In this document: positions 36,125-44,788 of the stretch, piece after piece
Layout of the letters: every line of letters begins with the position of its first letter
How positions within the stretch are numbered: position 1 is the stretch's first letter
NCBI RefSeq assembly: GCF_007644105.1
Contig: NZ_VFAC01000013.1
Location: 1-64,000 of the forward strand
DNA: 64,000 nt
From: Elioraea rosea
GTDB taxonomy: Bacteria; Pseudomonadota; Alphaproteobacteria; Acetobacterales; Acetobacteraceae
Direction of reading: 5' to 3'
Program-made: the position numbers and the translations under genes
The notes under the pieces: generated by a model
The model's database searches: none
What the model saw: only the letters and a program-made list of their open reading frames with translations
What the model was told of the DNA's origin: nothing

Positions 36125-37498
36125 ATGCTCGAAACCTACGAGCTTCTCGTCATCATCCTGCTCGCGAGCTTCATCCTTCTGATCTTCACCGGCTACCCCA
36201 TCGCCTGGGTGCTCGCCGGCGTGTCGTTCTGGTTCGTCGTCATCGCGATCTACGGCAGCGAGTATGCCGACCTCGACACCTACCTGCTGACGAGCTGGGC
36301 GCGGTTCTCCGTCATCGTCGACCGAATATGGTCGCAGATGCAGAACTCGGTGCTCGTCGCCCTGCCGATGTTCGTGTTCATGGGGCTGATGCTCGACCGG
36401 TCCGGCGTGGCCGACCGGCTGATGCAGTCCTTCACGCGTCTTTTCGGCAGCCTGCAGGGCGGACTCGCCATCGCGGTATGCTGCATCGGCATCCTGCTTG
36501 CGGCCTCGACGGGCATCGTCGGCGCCTCGGTGGTGCTGCTCGCGACGCTGTCGATGCCGCTGATGCTGGCCTATTCCTACTCCAAGCGCCTCGCGGCCGG
36601 GGTGATCGCCGCGTCCGGCACGCTCGGGATCCTGATCCCGCCCTCGATCATGCTCGTCATCATGGCCGACCAGCTTGCCATGAGCGTGGGCGACCTGTTC
36701 ATGGGCGCGATGATCCCGGGGCTTCTGCTCGGCGTGCTCTACATGCTCTACGTCATCGTGGTGACGCATCTTTTCCCCGGCATGGGCCCGCCGCCGGCGG
36801 ATGCGCCACCGATGACGGCGCGCATCGTGCTCGATGCGCTTCTCTCGATGGCAGCGCCCGCGGCGCTGATCCTCGCCGTGCTCGGCACGATCTTCTTCGG
36901 CATCGCGACCGCGACCGAGGCCTCGGGCGTCGGCGCGTTCGGGGCGATGCTGCTCGCGGCCTGGAATCGCCGGCTCGACTGGCGCTGCATCAAGGACGTG
37001 TCCTACGAGACGGCCGCGACCACCGCGTTTATCATGGCGATCTTCCTCGGCGCCTCGGCCTTCGCCCTGGTGATGCGCAACCTCGGCGGCGACGAGTTCA
37101 TCGCGCACATGCTCCGCTCGCTGCCGTTCGGGCCCGAGGGGATCATCATCGTCATCCTCGGCATCGCCTTCGTCGCAGGCTTCTTCCTCGACTGGCTCGA
37201 GATCAGCCTGATCTTCCTGCCGCTCGTGGCGCCGGTGGTGAAGGCGCTCGGCTTCGACCCCGTGTGGTTCGTGGTCGTGTTCGCGGTGATGCTCCAGACC
37301 TCCTTCCTCACCCCGCCTGTCGGGTTCAGCCTCTTCTATCTCAAGGGCGTGGTGCCGAAGGAGGTCAGCACCCGGGACATCTACCTCGGCATCCTTCCCT
37401 TCGTCGCGATCCAGCTTCTCTGCGTGTTCCTGGTGTTCGAGTTCCCCGAACTTGCCCTCTGGCTGCCGAGGGAGGTCTATGGCGGGGCTGCCCGGTAG
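36125..37498 (+). CDS. TRAP transporter large permease, system 1 (DctM)
   Basis: 457 residues, about 12-13 membrane segments. Sodium-driven transport subunit of the TRAP system. Characteristic features: VALPMFVFMGLMLDRSGVADRLM near residue 80, AASTGIVGASVVLLATLSMP, ASGTLGILIPPSIMLVIMAD, the GIATATEASGVGAFGA segment, and VMLQTSFLTPPVGFSLFYLKG. Family length and motif order are normal. It ends the P-Q-M operon and is followed by a GC hairpin at 37500-37519. Confidence 0.96.
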   Translation: MLETYELLVIILLASFILLIFTGYPIAWVLAGVSFWFVVIAIYGSEYADLDTYLLTSWARFSVIVDRIWSQMQNSVLVALPMFVFMGLMLDRSGVADRLMQSFTRLFGSLQGGLAIAVCCIGILLAASTGIVGASVVLLATLSMPLMLAYSYSKRLAAGVIAASGTLGILIPPSIMLVIMADQLAMSVGDLFMGAMIPGLLLGVLYMLYVIVVTHLFPGMGPPPADAPPMTARIVLDALLSMAAPAALILAVLGTIFFGIATATEASGVGAFGAMLLAAWNRRLDWRCIKDVSYETAATTAFIMAIFLGASAFALVMRNLGGDEFIAHMLRSLPFGPEGIIIVILGIAFVAGFFLDWLEISLIFLPLVAPVVKALGFDPVWFVVVFAVMLQTSFLTPPVGFSLFYLKGVVPKEVSTRDIYLGILPFVAIQLLCVFLVFEFPELALWLPREVYGGAAR

Positions 37499-37499
37499 C

Positions 37500-37519
37500 C
37501 CTGGCCCGAAAGGGCCGGG
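37500..37519 (+). terminator. GC-rich hairpin with GAAA loop after TRAP operon 1
   Basis: CCTGGCCC, loop GAAA, GGGCCGGG: eight base pairs including one T-G pair, starting two bases after the dctM stop codon. No clear T-run follows, so it is a weak intrinsic terminator candidate or a transcript 3'-end stabiliser. The FNR-type box begins at the very next base. Confidence 0.5.
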
Positions 37520-37533
37520 TTGATCCGCATCAA
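37520..37533 (+). promoter_or_regulatory. FNR-type box upstream of a Crp/Fnr regulator gene
   Basis: TTGATCCGCATCAA is a perfect match to the TTGAT-N4-ATCAA palindrome of FNR/FixK-type regulators. It is centred about 42 bases before the regulator start at 37569. A similar site stands before ccoN (54576-54589). Confidence 0.85.
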
Positions 37534-37568
37534 CGCACGCCCCGGCACGATCCTCTACCGATGCGGGC

Positions 37569-38255
37569 ATGGCGGAGGATCAAGCTCTCCTCAGGACCCG
37601 CACGATCCCCTACCTCGACGGGGTGGATGAGCGCGGGCTCGGGCTGCTTCTCGCGGGCAGCCACACCACCCACGTGCCCAAGGGCACGGCACTGCTGACC
37701 GAGGGCGCCGCCCCCGCCCCGGTGCATCTCGTGCTCGAGGGCCGTGTCGCGCTGACGGCGAGCGGCGAAGGCGGGCACTCGACGGTCATCACGCTTCTCG
37801 GCGAAGGCGATGTCGTCGCCGTGCCATCGAACCTTCTCGGGCTTCCCTCCCCTGTCGGCGCGGTCGCCACCATGCCGTCCCGCGTACTGACGCTCGACCC
37901 GGCCGCCGTGCGCACTGCGCTCGCGGCCGATGCCTCGCTGGCCCGGCTGATGCTGACGCTGCTGTCGCGGCAATGGTGCGCGCTGATCGGCCAGATGAAG
38001 GACCTGAAGCTGCACGACAGCCGTACCCGCGTGGCCCGCTGGCTCGCAGAGAGCGCACGCGGGACGCAGGGGACGGCGATCAAGCTTGCCGCGCCGAAGG
38101 CGATGCTCGCGCGGAACCTCGGGATGACCCCGGAAAGCTTCTCACGCGCCCTCGCGGCGCTGGAGGCGGCCGGCGCGATCTCCGCCGCCGGCTCCTCGAT
38201 CGCGATCCTCGACCGCAGGCTTCTCGAAGGCGCGCAGGCCTCGCGCAGCGGGTGA
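37569..38255 (+). CDS. Crp/Fnr-family transcriptional regulator
   Basis: 228 residues. N-terminal cyclic-nucleotide-binding-type beta barrel (FVPKGTALLTEGAAPAPVHLVLEGRVALTA-like region, about 25-110), dimer helix (LMLTLLSRQWCALIGQMKDLKL), and C-terminal winged helix with recognition segment AMLARNLGMTPESFSRALAALE. The E-x-x-S-R pattern matches that used by FNR-like proteins to read TTGAT half-sites. Only one Cys is present, so it lacks the four FNR cluster ligands and cannot be a classical oxygen-sensing Fe-S FNR; it resembles the FixK/Dnr branch. A perfect FNR box just upstream suggests autoregulation or control by another FNR. Confidence 0.9.
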   Translation: MAEDQALLRTRTIPYLDGVDERGLGLLLAGSHTTHVPKGTALLTEGAAPAPVHLVLEGRVALTASGEGGHSTVITLLGEGDVVAVPSNLLGLPSPVGAVATMPSRVLTLDPAAVRTALAADASLARLMLTLLSRQWCALIGQMKDLKLHDSRTRVARWLAESARGTQGTAIKLAAPKAMLARNLGMTPESFSRALAALEAAGAISAAGSSIAILDRRLLEGAQASRSG

Positions 38256-38258
38256 GCC

Positions 38259-39881
38259 TCAGCGGACGCCGCCGGGCCAGAGCACCACGCGAAGCGTCTG
38301 CAGGATGATCAGCACGTCGAACAGCACGGAGAAGTTCTTCACGTAGTAGAGATCGTAGGAGAGCTTCGACCGCGCATCGTCCAGCGAGGCGCCATAGGGG
38401 TAGTTCACCTGCGCCCAGCCGGTGAGGCCGGCGCGAACGAGATGCCGCTCGTTGTAGAGGGGCAGCTCGCGGGCGAGCTCGCAGGTGAACTCAGGACGCT
38501 CCGGCCGCGGCCCGACGAAGGACATGTCGCCGCGCAGGACATTGACGAGCTGCGGCAGCTCGTCGAGCCGGGTGCGGCGGAGGAAGCGGCCGATGCGCGT
38601 GATGCGCGGGTCCTTCTTCGCGGCCCACACGGCGCCGCCGCGCTCCGCATCGGTCGTCATCGTCCTGAGCTTCATGATGCGGAAGATCCGCCCGCCGCGC
38701 GTCACCCGCTCCTGTCGGTAGAGGACGGGCCCGCCATCCTCGAGCTTCACCGCGAGCGCCGCGACGCCGAGGAACGGGGCGGTGACGAACAGCATCAGCG
38801 CGGAGGCGACGATGTCGAGAAGCCGCTTCAGGGCCAGGTCGATCGCCGAGTAGGTGAAGCCGTCCGCGTAGAGGAGCGAGCCGATATCGAGCCGCTTGAG
38901 GTCGATCCGCCCGATCTCGGCCTCGAGGAAGCGATGGTACTCACGCACGGGGAACCCGGCGGTGCGGCAGGAGAGAAGCTCGGTCATGGGCATTCCGCGC
39001 CGCTCATCGGGGGCGACGACGATCTGCTCTGCGCGGAAGCGCCGCGCGATCGCGAGGAAGCCTTCGGCTGCGTCGAAGATGCGCCCGGCATTCTCCGCGG
39101 CAAGACGCTGGTCGATCTCGCCCATCCGGGGGTCGTGGACGAAGGCGAGGTCGAGCCCGATCGAGCGGCCCTCGTTGCGGAGCAGCCACACCATGTCCCA
39201 CGCGCGCTTGCCTGCGCCGATCACCAGCAGCCTGCGGCGGAAGGCGCCGCGCTTCAGAGCGAAGTAGAAGGCCCCGCGCGCGACAATCGCGGAGGCAGTG
39301 AAGGCGAGCACGGCCGCGCCGAACAGGGCTGCCGCGCCGGGCGCGCCGAACGGCTCAGGCAGGACGGCCGCGGAGACGAAGCCCGTCGCCGCACCGAGGC
39401 CGGCGGCCAGCGGGATGCGCCCGATCGCGTGGCGCGGCTCGATCATCGCCTCGCGGCGATAGAGGCCGAGCGCGTAGAGGAAGAGGATGAAGGCGGCCGG
39501 ATAGGCAAGGAGCGGCAGAAGACCAGGCTGGGCATGGGCGGGGATCGCCTCGTCCACGAGCCAGACGGCAAGCGGCCAGGCGAGCGCGGCGGCCAGCATG
39601 TCTGCCAGGAGAAGCACGGGCCCTGCGCGCAGCATCAGCCCGGCCAGGCGGATTTCAGGCGTTGGCCCGCTGGCGTCGGTCTGGCTTGGGACGTCCTTCC
39701 GGGATCGCTGCCGCGCCTGGGGGGGCGGTTCCGCCTGGAGGTGCACAGGGGTTTCGGCCACGGACTCCCGCTCGGCATCGCCGGCAAGCGAGGAAGCCAG
39801 GGTCGATGTGCCCTCCTCGTCTCGATGCCTCAAGTGTGAAAGCTCCCCACCACACAGCCAAGGTACGATTGCATATACCAA
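38259..39881 (-). CDS. Exopolysaccharide polyprenyl-glycosylphosphotransferase (sugar transferase)
   Basis: 540 residues. Initiates exopolysaccharide or capsule repeat synthesis by moving a sugar-1-phosphate to undecaprenyl phosphate. N-terminal about 75 residues low-complexity, then four to five membrane segments (to about residue 205), a nucleotide-binding-like domain ([19 protein letters not shown]), and the C-terminal bacterial sugar transferase domain: [83 protein letters not shown]. The start is a TTG at 39881; later starts are possible. It is convergent with the Fnr-like regulator. No other polysaccharide genes are adjacent. Confidence 0.93.
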   Translation of the reverse strand: MVYAIVPWLCGGELSHLRHRDEEGTSTLASSLAGDAERESVAETPVHLQAEPPPQARQRSRKDVPSQTDASGPTPEIRLAGLMLRAGPVLLLADMLAAALAWPLAVWLVDEAIPAHAQPGLLPLLAYPAAFILFLYALGLYRREAMIEPRHAIGRIPLAAGLGAATGFVSAAVLPEPFGAPGAAALFGAAVLAFTASAIVARGAFYFALKRGAFRRRLLVIGAGKRAWDMVWLLRNEGRSIGLDLAFVHDPRMGEIDQRLAAENAGRIFDAAEGFLAIARRFRAEQIVVAPDERRGMPMTELLSCRTAGFPVREYHRFLEAEIGRIDLKRLDIGSLLYADGFTYSAIDLALKRLLDIVASALMLFVTAPFLGVAALAVKLEDGGPVLYRQERVTRGGRIFRIMKLRTMTTDAERGGAVWAAKKDPRITRIGRFLRRTRLDELPQLVNVLRGDMSFVGPRPERPEFTCELARELPLYNERHLVRAGLTGWAQVNYPYGASLDDARSKLSYDLYYVKNFSVLFDVLIILQTLRVVLWPGGVR

Positions 39882-39968
39882 GCCAAAACTTAAGGTAGAG
39901 TGACGTTCCTCATACTGCTACCGTATGCGGCAGATCGACCGACACTGTGCCAGGAAATCGGCGGCCGT

Positions 39969-40841
39969 GTGGCCACTGAACAAACTCCGACGCTCGACAG
40001 CGAAAACAGTCGAGCCAGACGGTCCGCGCGGCTTCGCCGAACAGGCGAGCGCCGCGCCTCTTCCCGTGCGCGGCACGGCACCGTTGGCCAACGGCACCGA
40101 TCGCCCAATCCGACTAACGCCATTTCCGGACGCCGGTGTCACCATGCCGGCGACGCGCCGGTCTTTGCCTCCACCGGCCCGCACGGGCACCGGGGGCGGA
40201 TGCGCGAGAAGCTTCTCGAGCGCGGCTCGGACTCGCTCGCCGATTACGAGCTGCTCGAGATGCTGCTCTTCTTCGCCATGCCGAAGGGAGACACGAAGCC
40301 GCTCGCCAAGGCGCTGATCAACCGTTTCGGCAGCTTCGCCAACGTCCTGTCCGCCCCCCAGCAGGCGCTGCTCGACACACGGGGCCTTGGCGTCCACTCC
40401 GTCTCGGCCATCAAGCTCGTCGAGGCCGCGGCGCTCAGGCTCGCCCGCGCAGAAGTGCTCGAGCAGCCCGTCCTGAACACCTGGGACAAGCTAATCGCCT
40501 ACCTCACCGCGGCGATGGCGCGGGAGAAGACGGAGCTGTTCCGCATCCTCTTCCTCGACAGCCGCAACCGCCTGATCGCCGACGAGGCGCAGGCGCGCGG
40601 CACGGTCAACCACACGCCGGTCTATCCGCGCGAGGTGGTCAAGCGCGCGCTCGAGCTCCACGCCACCGCCATCATTCTTGTGCACAACCACCCCTCGGGC
40701 GACCCGAGCCCGAGCCGCGCGGACATCGAGATGACGCGAATGGTGAAGGAGGCCGCCTCCGTCCTCTCCGTGACGCTGCACGACCACCTGATCATCGGCA
40801 ACGGACGGTGGCTCAGCTTCCGCGCGGAGGGGCTACTGTAG
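39969..40841 (+). CDS. radC: RadC-family JAMM-domain protein
   Basis: RadC/UPF0758 family. Core from about 40200: REKLLERGSDSLADYELLEMLLFFAMPKGDTKPLAKALINRFGSF (helix-hairpin-helix-like), then a JAMM metalloprotease-type domain with the zinc motif HNHPSGDPSPSRAD and upstream Glu. Despite the name, a DNA repair role is doubtful in other bacteria. The start is uncertain: family members carry GHR-x-R just before REKLL, so translation should begin upstream of the ATG at 40200. The in-frame candidates are GTG 39969 (used here) and GTG 39900, both giving an Arg-rich lead of weak coding character. Confidence 0.85.
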   Translation: MATEQTPTLDSENSRARRSARLRRTGERRASSRARHGTVGQRHRSPNPTNAISGRRCHHAGDAPVFASTGPHGHRGRMREKLLERGSDSLADYELLEMLLFFAMPKGDTKPLAKALINRFGSFANVLSAPQQALLDTRGLGVHSVSAIKLVEAAALRLARAEVLEQPVLNTWDKLIAYLTAAMAREKTELFRILFLDSRNRLIADEAQARGTVNHTPVYPREVVKRALELHATAIILVHNHPSGDPSPSRADIEMTRMVKEAASVLSVTLHDHLIIGNGRWLSFRAEGLL

Positions 40842-40884
40842 CGCGACAGCGCCCCACCCAGCAGGCGGCACGTTCCGGAAACGC

Positions 40885-41568
40885 TCAGTCGACGAAGGCG
40901 ATGTCGGGACGCGCGAGCCGCGCCTCCAGCCAAGCTGGAACCTTGGCCCCGCCAGCCACCGCAGCGTCCATCTTCGTTTCCTTCTCGCGCACCTCAGCAA
41001 GCGCGGCCGCCACCATGCCGATCGTCTCGCGCGGAACGATCACGACGCCGTCGCCATCCGCCACGACGAGGTCGCCTGGCCCGACCGCGACGCCGCCAAG
41101 AACGATGGGAAGCCCGATCGTTCCGGGGCCGTCCTTCTGCGGCGAGTTGGGCGAGACACCGCGCGCGAACACGGCCATGCCGAGCATGTCGAGCCCGGGG
41201 ATGTCGCGCACGATCCCGTCGGTGACGAAGCCCCCGATGCCGGCGTTCCGCGCCATGCCGAGGAGGATGTCGCCCGCGACCGCGGCCGCCTCGCACGCCC
41301 CCGTCGCAAGGACCAGAACGTCGCCCGGCTTCGCATAGGCAAGCGCCGCATAGGGGGCCAGGTTGTCCTGCCCGCGCGACCAGACGGGCAGGGCGGCGCC
41401 GAGGATGTGCGCCGTTTTCGTCACGCAGCGAATGCGGTGGTCGATCGCGCCGCGCCTCGCCTGCGCATCCGCCACCCAGCCGGTGGGCGCATCGCGGAAC
41501 GCGGCCCACTCGCTTTCCGAGGGGCGCGGCCAATCGCGCCGGATCGTCAGTGTCGGGGCCTCCACCAT
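40885..41568 (-). CDS. RraA-family protein (possible HMG/CHA-type aldolase)
   Basis: 227 residues from ATG 41568, preceded by AGGAGAGG. RraA fold; catalytic relatives cleave 4-hydroxy-4-methyl-2-oxoglutarate or oxaloacetate to pyruvate, while E. coli RraA inhibits RNase E. The metal/substrate segment is visible: GDILLGMARNAGIGGFVTDGIVRDIPGL, in which G-x-x-x-A, D-G-x-x-R-D are the aldolase-type residues (Arg and Asp kept), followed by GLPIVLGGVAVGPGDLVVADGDGVVIVP. Keeping R-D favours an enzyme over a pure regulator. It ends an apparent two-gene unit with the TAXI protein upstream (12 bp). Confidence 0.87.
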   Translation of the reverse strand: MVEAPTLTIRRDWPRPSESEWAAFRDAPTGWVADAQARRGAIDHRIRCVTKTAHILGAALPVWSRGQDNLAPYAALAYAKPGDVLVLATGACEAAAVAGDILLGMARNAGIGGFVTDGIVRDIPGLDMLGMAVFARGVSPNSPQKDGPGTIGLPIVLGGVAVGPGDLVVADGDGVVIVPRETIGMVAAALAEVREKETKMDAAVAGGAKVPAWLEARLARPDIAFVD

Positions 41569-41579
41569 GTCGCCTCTCC

Positions 41580-42917
41580 TCACTCTCTCGCCTGGTGCCT
41601 CGGCGTCTCAACGGGAAGGCCCGGTTCCACGGGCTCGCTCCCGTCCGTCCCGGCGATGCGCCCGCGCACGAACTCGATGTGCTGGCGAAGGTCATAAAGC
41701 GCGCGTGCGTAGCTCAGCGGCACATGCGTCGACGAGACGCGATCGGCGACGCGATCGAGCCGGTAGAGGAGCGTTTCGCGAGCAGCCTCGCCCTCCTCGA
41801 ACGCATGCTCGACCGTACGCACATCGCGATACCAGCGATAGATCTTGCGCTCGATCTGCCAGCGGAACAGAGGCGGGGCGATGCGCGACAGCGGGATCAG
41901 GATCGTCAGCAGCGGGATGATCAGCACCCAGGTGCGCTCGATCGTCACCGCGACCCAGAACGGCAGGTAGCGATGCAGGATGCCCGGCCCGAAGCGGTAG
42001 TGCCGTTCGGCGTCGTCGTGCAGCGGCCAGTCTGTCGGGCCGGAGGCGGGGAAGGTTCCGGCGGGTGCGAAGAACTGCCGCGCGCGCTGGGTCTCCGTCA
42101 GCACCTCGAGAAGCAGCGTCACGATCTGCGGGTGGATGCCGTCGCGCGCAACGACCTGCACCACGGGCGCGAGCAGCGTCACCGGCTCGCCAGGCAGGTC
42201 CTCGCTCAGGCTCGCGCTGCCGGCGGGAAGCGGCACGTCGGTCAGGAAGGGGAAAGCGGTGCGATAGGCCTGCGCACGGGCGGAGAAGTCGAGCAGCGCA
42301 ACGGCGGGGTCGCGCAGCAGCGAGAGGATCGCCGGCGTCGGCGTGGCGGCGACGAACACGGCCGCATCGATCTCGCCTGCAGCGAGCGCCTGCGCCGCAT
42401 CCATGCCGGCAAGCGGCAGCGCCTCGACGCCGCTCGCCCCGGAGCCTTCGATGAGCTGCATCGCCAGGACGCGCGTGCCGCTGCCTTCAGGACCGATGGC
42501 GACTCGCGCGCCGGCAAGTTCCGCAAGCCGGGTGGCGGACTGCCCGGCGCGATGGAACACCCAGACCGCCTCGTAGGCGATCGCGCCGAGGCTCGTGAGC
42601 TTGGGATGGAGCTCCTCGCCGCCGACGCCGCCCTGGACGATGGCGATGTCCGCGCGCGGCGGCCCGGCGTCGACGAGATCGAGATTCTCCGCCGAGCCCC
42701 GGGTCGTCAGCACGCGGGCCTCGATGCCGTGGCGGGAGAGCAGCGCCGCCCAGCGCTTCGCGGTGGCGAGGTAGGTGCCGCCCTCCGGCCCAGCGGCGAT
42801 GGTAATGTCGCGCGGCGGCGGCGGCGCGACGAACTGCCAGCCGACGAGCCCCGCGGCGACGAGCAGCACGAGAACGATCCCATAGACCTTCAGCGCGGCA
42901 CGGACGGCAGTCCACAT
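41580..42917 (-). CDS. TAXI-family TRAP receptor with membrane anchors (orphan)
   Basis: 445 residues. N-terminal membrane anchor (VYGIVLVLLVAAGLVGWQFV), then a TAXI-type periplasmic binding domain: ITIAAGPEGGTYLATAKRWAALL, TRGSAENLDLVDAGPPRADIAIVQGG, VAIGPEGSGTRVLAMQLI, AALAAGEIDAAVFVAATP-like segment. A second hydrophobic span (TWVLIIPLLTILIPLSRIAPPLF, about residues 345-367) and a charged helical tail follow. TAXI receptors normally work with a fused DctQM (4TM-12TM) permease, which is not seen nearby. It may be an anchored sensor or a receptor with distant permease. The RraA-like gene follows at 12 bp. Confidence 0.87.
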   Translation of the reverse strand: MWTAVRAALKVYGIVLVLLVAAGLVGWQFVAPPPPRDITIAAGPEGGTYLATAKRWAALLSRHGIEARVLTTRGSAENLDLVDAGPPRADIAIVQGGVGGEELHPKLTSLGAIAYEAVWVFHRAGQSATRLAELAGARVAIGPEGSGTRVLAMQLIEGSGASGVEALPLAGMDAAQALAAGEIDAAVFVAATPTPAILSLLRDPAVALLDFSARAQAYRTAFPFLTDVPLPAGSASLSEDLPGEPVTLLAPVVQVVARDGIHPQIVTLLLEVLTETQRARQFFAPAGTFPASGPTDWPLHDDAERHYRFGPGILHRYLPFWVAVTIERTWVLIIPLLTILIPLSRIAPPLFRWQIERKIYRWYRDVRTVEHAFEEGEAARETLLYRLDRVADRVSSTHVPLSYARALYDLRQHIEFVRGRIAGTDGSEPVEPGLPVETPRHQARE

Positions 42918-42991
42918 GGTCCGGCAGGTTAGGCCGGATCGGCGCGCCCGCGCGAGTGGCCCCGTCGCTGCCGATCGCCTAGAGTCCAGGC

Positions 42992-43408
42992 ATGACACAA
43001 GACCGTCCCGCCCTCTCCCAGCAGGTGACCTTCCTCTATGCCGAGGACACCGAAGCCTCCTGGCGCTTCTACGAGGAGGTGATGGGCCTCGCCCTCGTCC
43101 AGGACCAGGGAAGCTGCAGGATCTACGAGGCCGCTCCCGGCAGCCGCGCCTTCCTGGGAATCTGCCGCGCCCGCGCGCCACGCGCATCGGACAATCCGCG
43201 CGTCGTCGGCGGCGTGGTGTTCACCTTCGTCACCGATGCTGTGGATGCCTGGTACGAGAAGCTGAAGGAAAATGGCGTGGCGATCCCGAACGCGCCTGCC
43301 TCGAGCGAGCAGTATCGCGTCTACCACTTCTTCTTCCACGACCCGGCCGGCTACACGCTCGAGATCCAGCGCTTCGACAGGCCCGACTGGCCGAGCCCCG
43401 CCGGCTGA
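42992..43408 (+). CDS. VOC-family (glyoxalase/bleomycin resistance-like) protein
   Basis: 138 residues. Two beta-alpha-beta-beta-beta modules: LSQQVTFLYAEDTEASWRFYEEVMGLALVQDQG and GGVVFTFVTDAVDAWYEKLKENGVAI, ending YHFFFHDPAGYTLEIQRFDRPDWP. The final Glu in YTLEIQRF is the usual metal ligand position. Substrate cannot be told: family members include glyoxalases, dioxygenases and drug-binding proteins. It is divergent from the TAXI gene and convergent with the second TRAP operon. Confidence 0.88.
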   Translation: MTQDRPALSQQVTFLYAEDTEASWRFYEEVMGLALVQDQGSCRIYEAAPGSRAFLGICRARAPRASDNPRVVGGVVFTFVTDAVDAWYEKLKENGVAIPNAPASSEQYRVYHFFFHDPAGYTLEIQRFDRPDWPSPAG

Positions 43409-43450
43409 ACGCGTCGCGCGAGCCTTCGAGACGTCGTACCGAACGGTCGC

Positions 43451-44782
43451 TCAGTTCGCGAACATGGTAGAGGGAAGCCAGGTGGCGATGCCGGGGAACA
43501 CGGTGACGAGCGCGACAGCGGTGCACATCAGCAGGAAGAATGGCAGCGTGTTCTTCGCGACCGTGAAGATGTTCTCCCCCGTCAGTCCCTGAAGCACGAA
43601 CAGGTTGAAGCCGACCGGCGGCGTGATCTGCGCCATCTCGACGACGATGACGATGAAGATGCCGAACCAGAGAAGATCGAACCCCGTTCCCTGGATGATC
43701 GGCAGCACGACCGTCACGGTCAGGACGATCATGCTCACGCCGTCGATGAAGCAGCCCAGCACGATGTAGATGAGGGTGAGCATCAGGATGATCATGTAGG
43801 GGTGGAACCCCTGTGCCCCGACCCAGGCCGCCATCGCCGAGGGGATGCGCGAATACGCCATCGCCTGGGTGAGGAACGCAGCCCCCGCGAGGATGAAGTT
43901 GATCATGCAGGAGAGGCGCACCGCGCCCATCAGGCTCTCGCGGAAGGTCGTCCAGGTCAGCGTCCTGCCCCAGGCCGACAGGATGAGCGAGCCGACGACT
44001 CCCATCGCAGCCGCTTCGGTCGCCGTTGCGATGCCGCCATAGATCGAGCCGATGACGGCGAGGATCAGCAGGACGACGGGGATCAGCGCGCCGCTGTCGG
44101 CGATCTTCTGGCGGAACGGGATTCGCGGCCCTGGCGGCGGCGTCTTGCCCGGGTTCAGCATCGACCAGATCGCGATGTAGCCCGAGAACAGCGCAATCAG
44201 CATCAGCCCGGGCAGCACGCCGGCGATGAACAGCCGGACGATCGAGACCTCCGCCGCGACGCCATAGACGATCATGATGATCGAGGGCGGGATGAGCAGG
44301 CCGAGCGTGCCGGATCCTGCGAGCGAGCCGATCGCCAGCGGCTTGTGGTAGCCGCGCTCGAGTAGCGCCGGCAGGCTCATCTTGCCGACCGTCGCGGCCG
44401 TTGCGGCCGAGGAGCCGGAGACGGCGGCGAAGATGCCGCAGCCGATCACGTTCACATGCATCAGCCGCCCGGGCAGGCGCTCGACCCACGGGGCGAGGCC
44501 ACGGAACATGTCCTCCGACAGTTTCGTCCGGAACAGGATCTCGCCCATCCAGATGAACAGCGGCAGCGCGGCGAGCGTCCAGGACGCCATGGCCTGCCAG
44601 ATCGCGGTGCCCAGCACCTTCTCGACGGGGAAGGCGTTGAAGGCCGGGAACAGGGCGGGCAGGACGACGATGCCGACGAGCCCCGTCAGCATCAGCGAGA
44701 AGCCGATCCACACCCCGAGGCCGAGGAAGAAGAACAGCGTGGCGAGAAGCATCAGGCCCGCTTCGGTGTGCGCGATCTCCAT
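43451..44782 (-). CDS. TRAP transporter large permease, system 2 (DctM)
   Basis: 443 residues, about 12 membrane segments. Same family motifs as the other DctM copies: LPLFIWMGEILFRTKLSEDMFRGL, AVSGSSAATAATVGKMSLPALLERGY, AGSGTLGLLIPPSIIMIVYG, GIATATEAAAMGVVGSL, and MAQITPPVGFNLFVLQGLTG near the end. The SGSSAATAATVG variant places it in a different branch from systems 1 and 3. It starts six bases after dctQ and ends the minus-strand P-Q-M operon. Confidence 0.95.
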   Translation of the reverse strand: MEIAHTEAGLMLLATLFFFLGLGVWIGFSLMLTGLVGIVVLPALFPAFNAFPVEKVLGTAIWQAMASWTLAALPLFIWMGEILFRTKLSEDMFRGLAPWVERLPGRLMHVNVIGCGIFAAVSGSSAATAATVGKMSLPALLERGYHKPLAIGSLAGSGTLGLLIPPSIIMIVYGVAAEVSIVRLFIAGVLPGLMLIALFSGYIAIWSMLNPGKTPPPGPRIPFRQKIADSGALIPVVLLILAVIGSIYGGIATATEAAAMGVVGSLILSAWGRTLTWTTFRESLMGAVRLSCMINFILAGAAFLTQAMAYSRIPSAMAAWVGAQGFHPYMIILMLTLIYIVLGCFIDGVSMIVLTVTVVLPIIQGTGFDLLWFGIFIVIVVEMAQITPPVGFNLFVLQGLTGENIFTVAKNTLPFFLLMCTAVALVTVFPGIATWLPSTMFAN

Positions 44783-44788
44783 CGGCGG

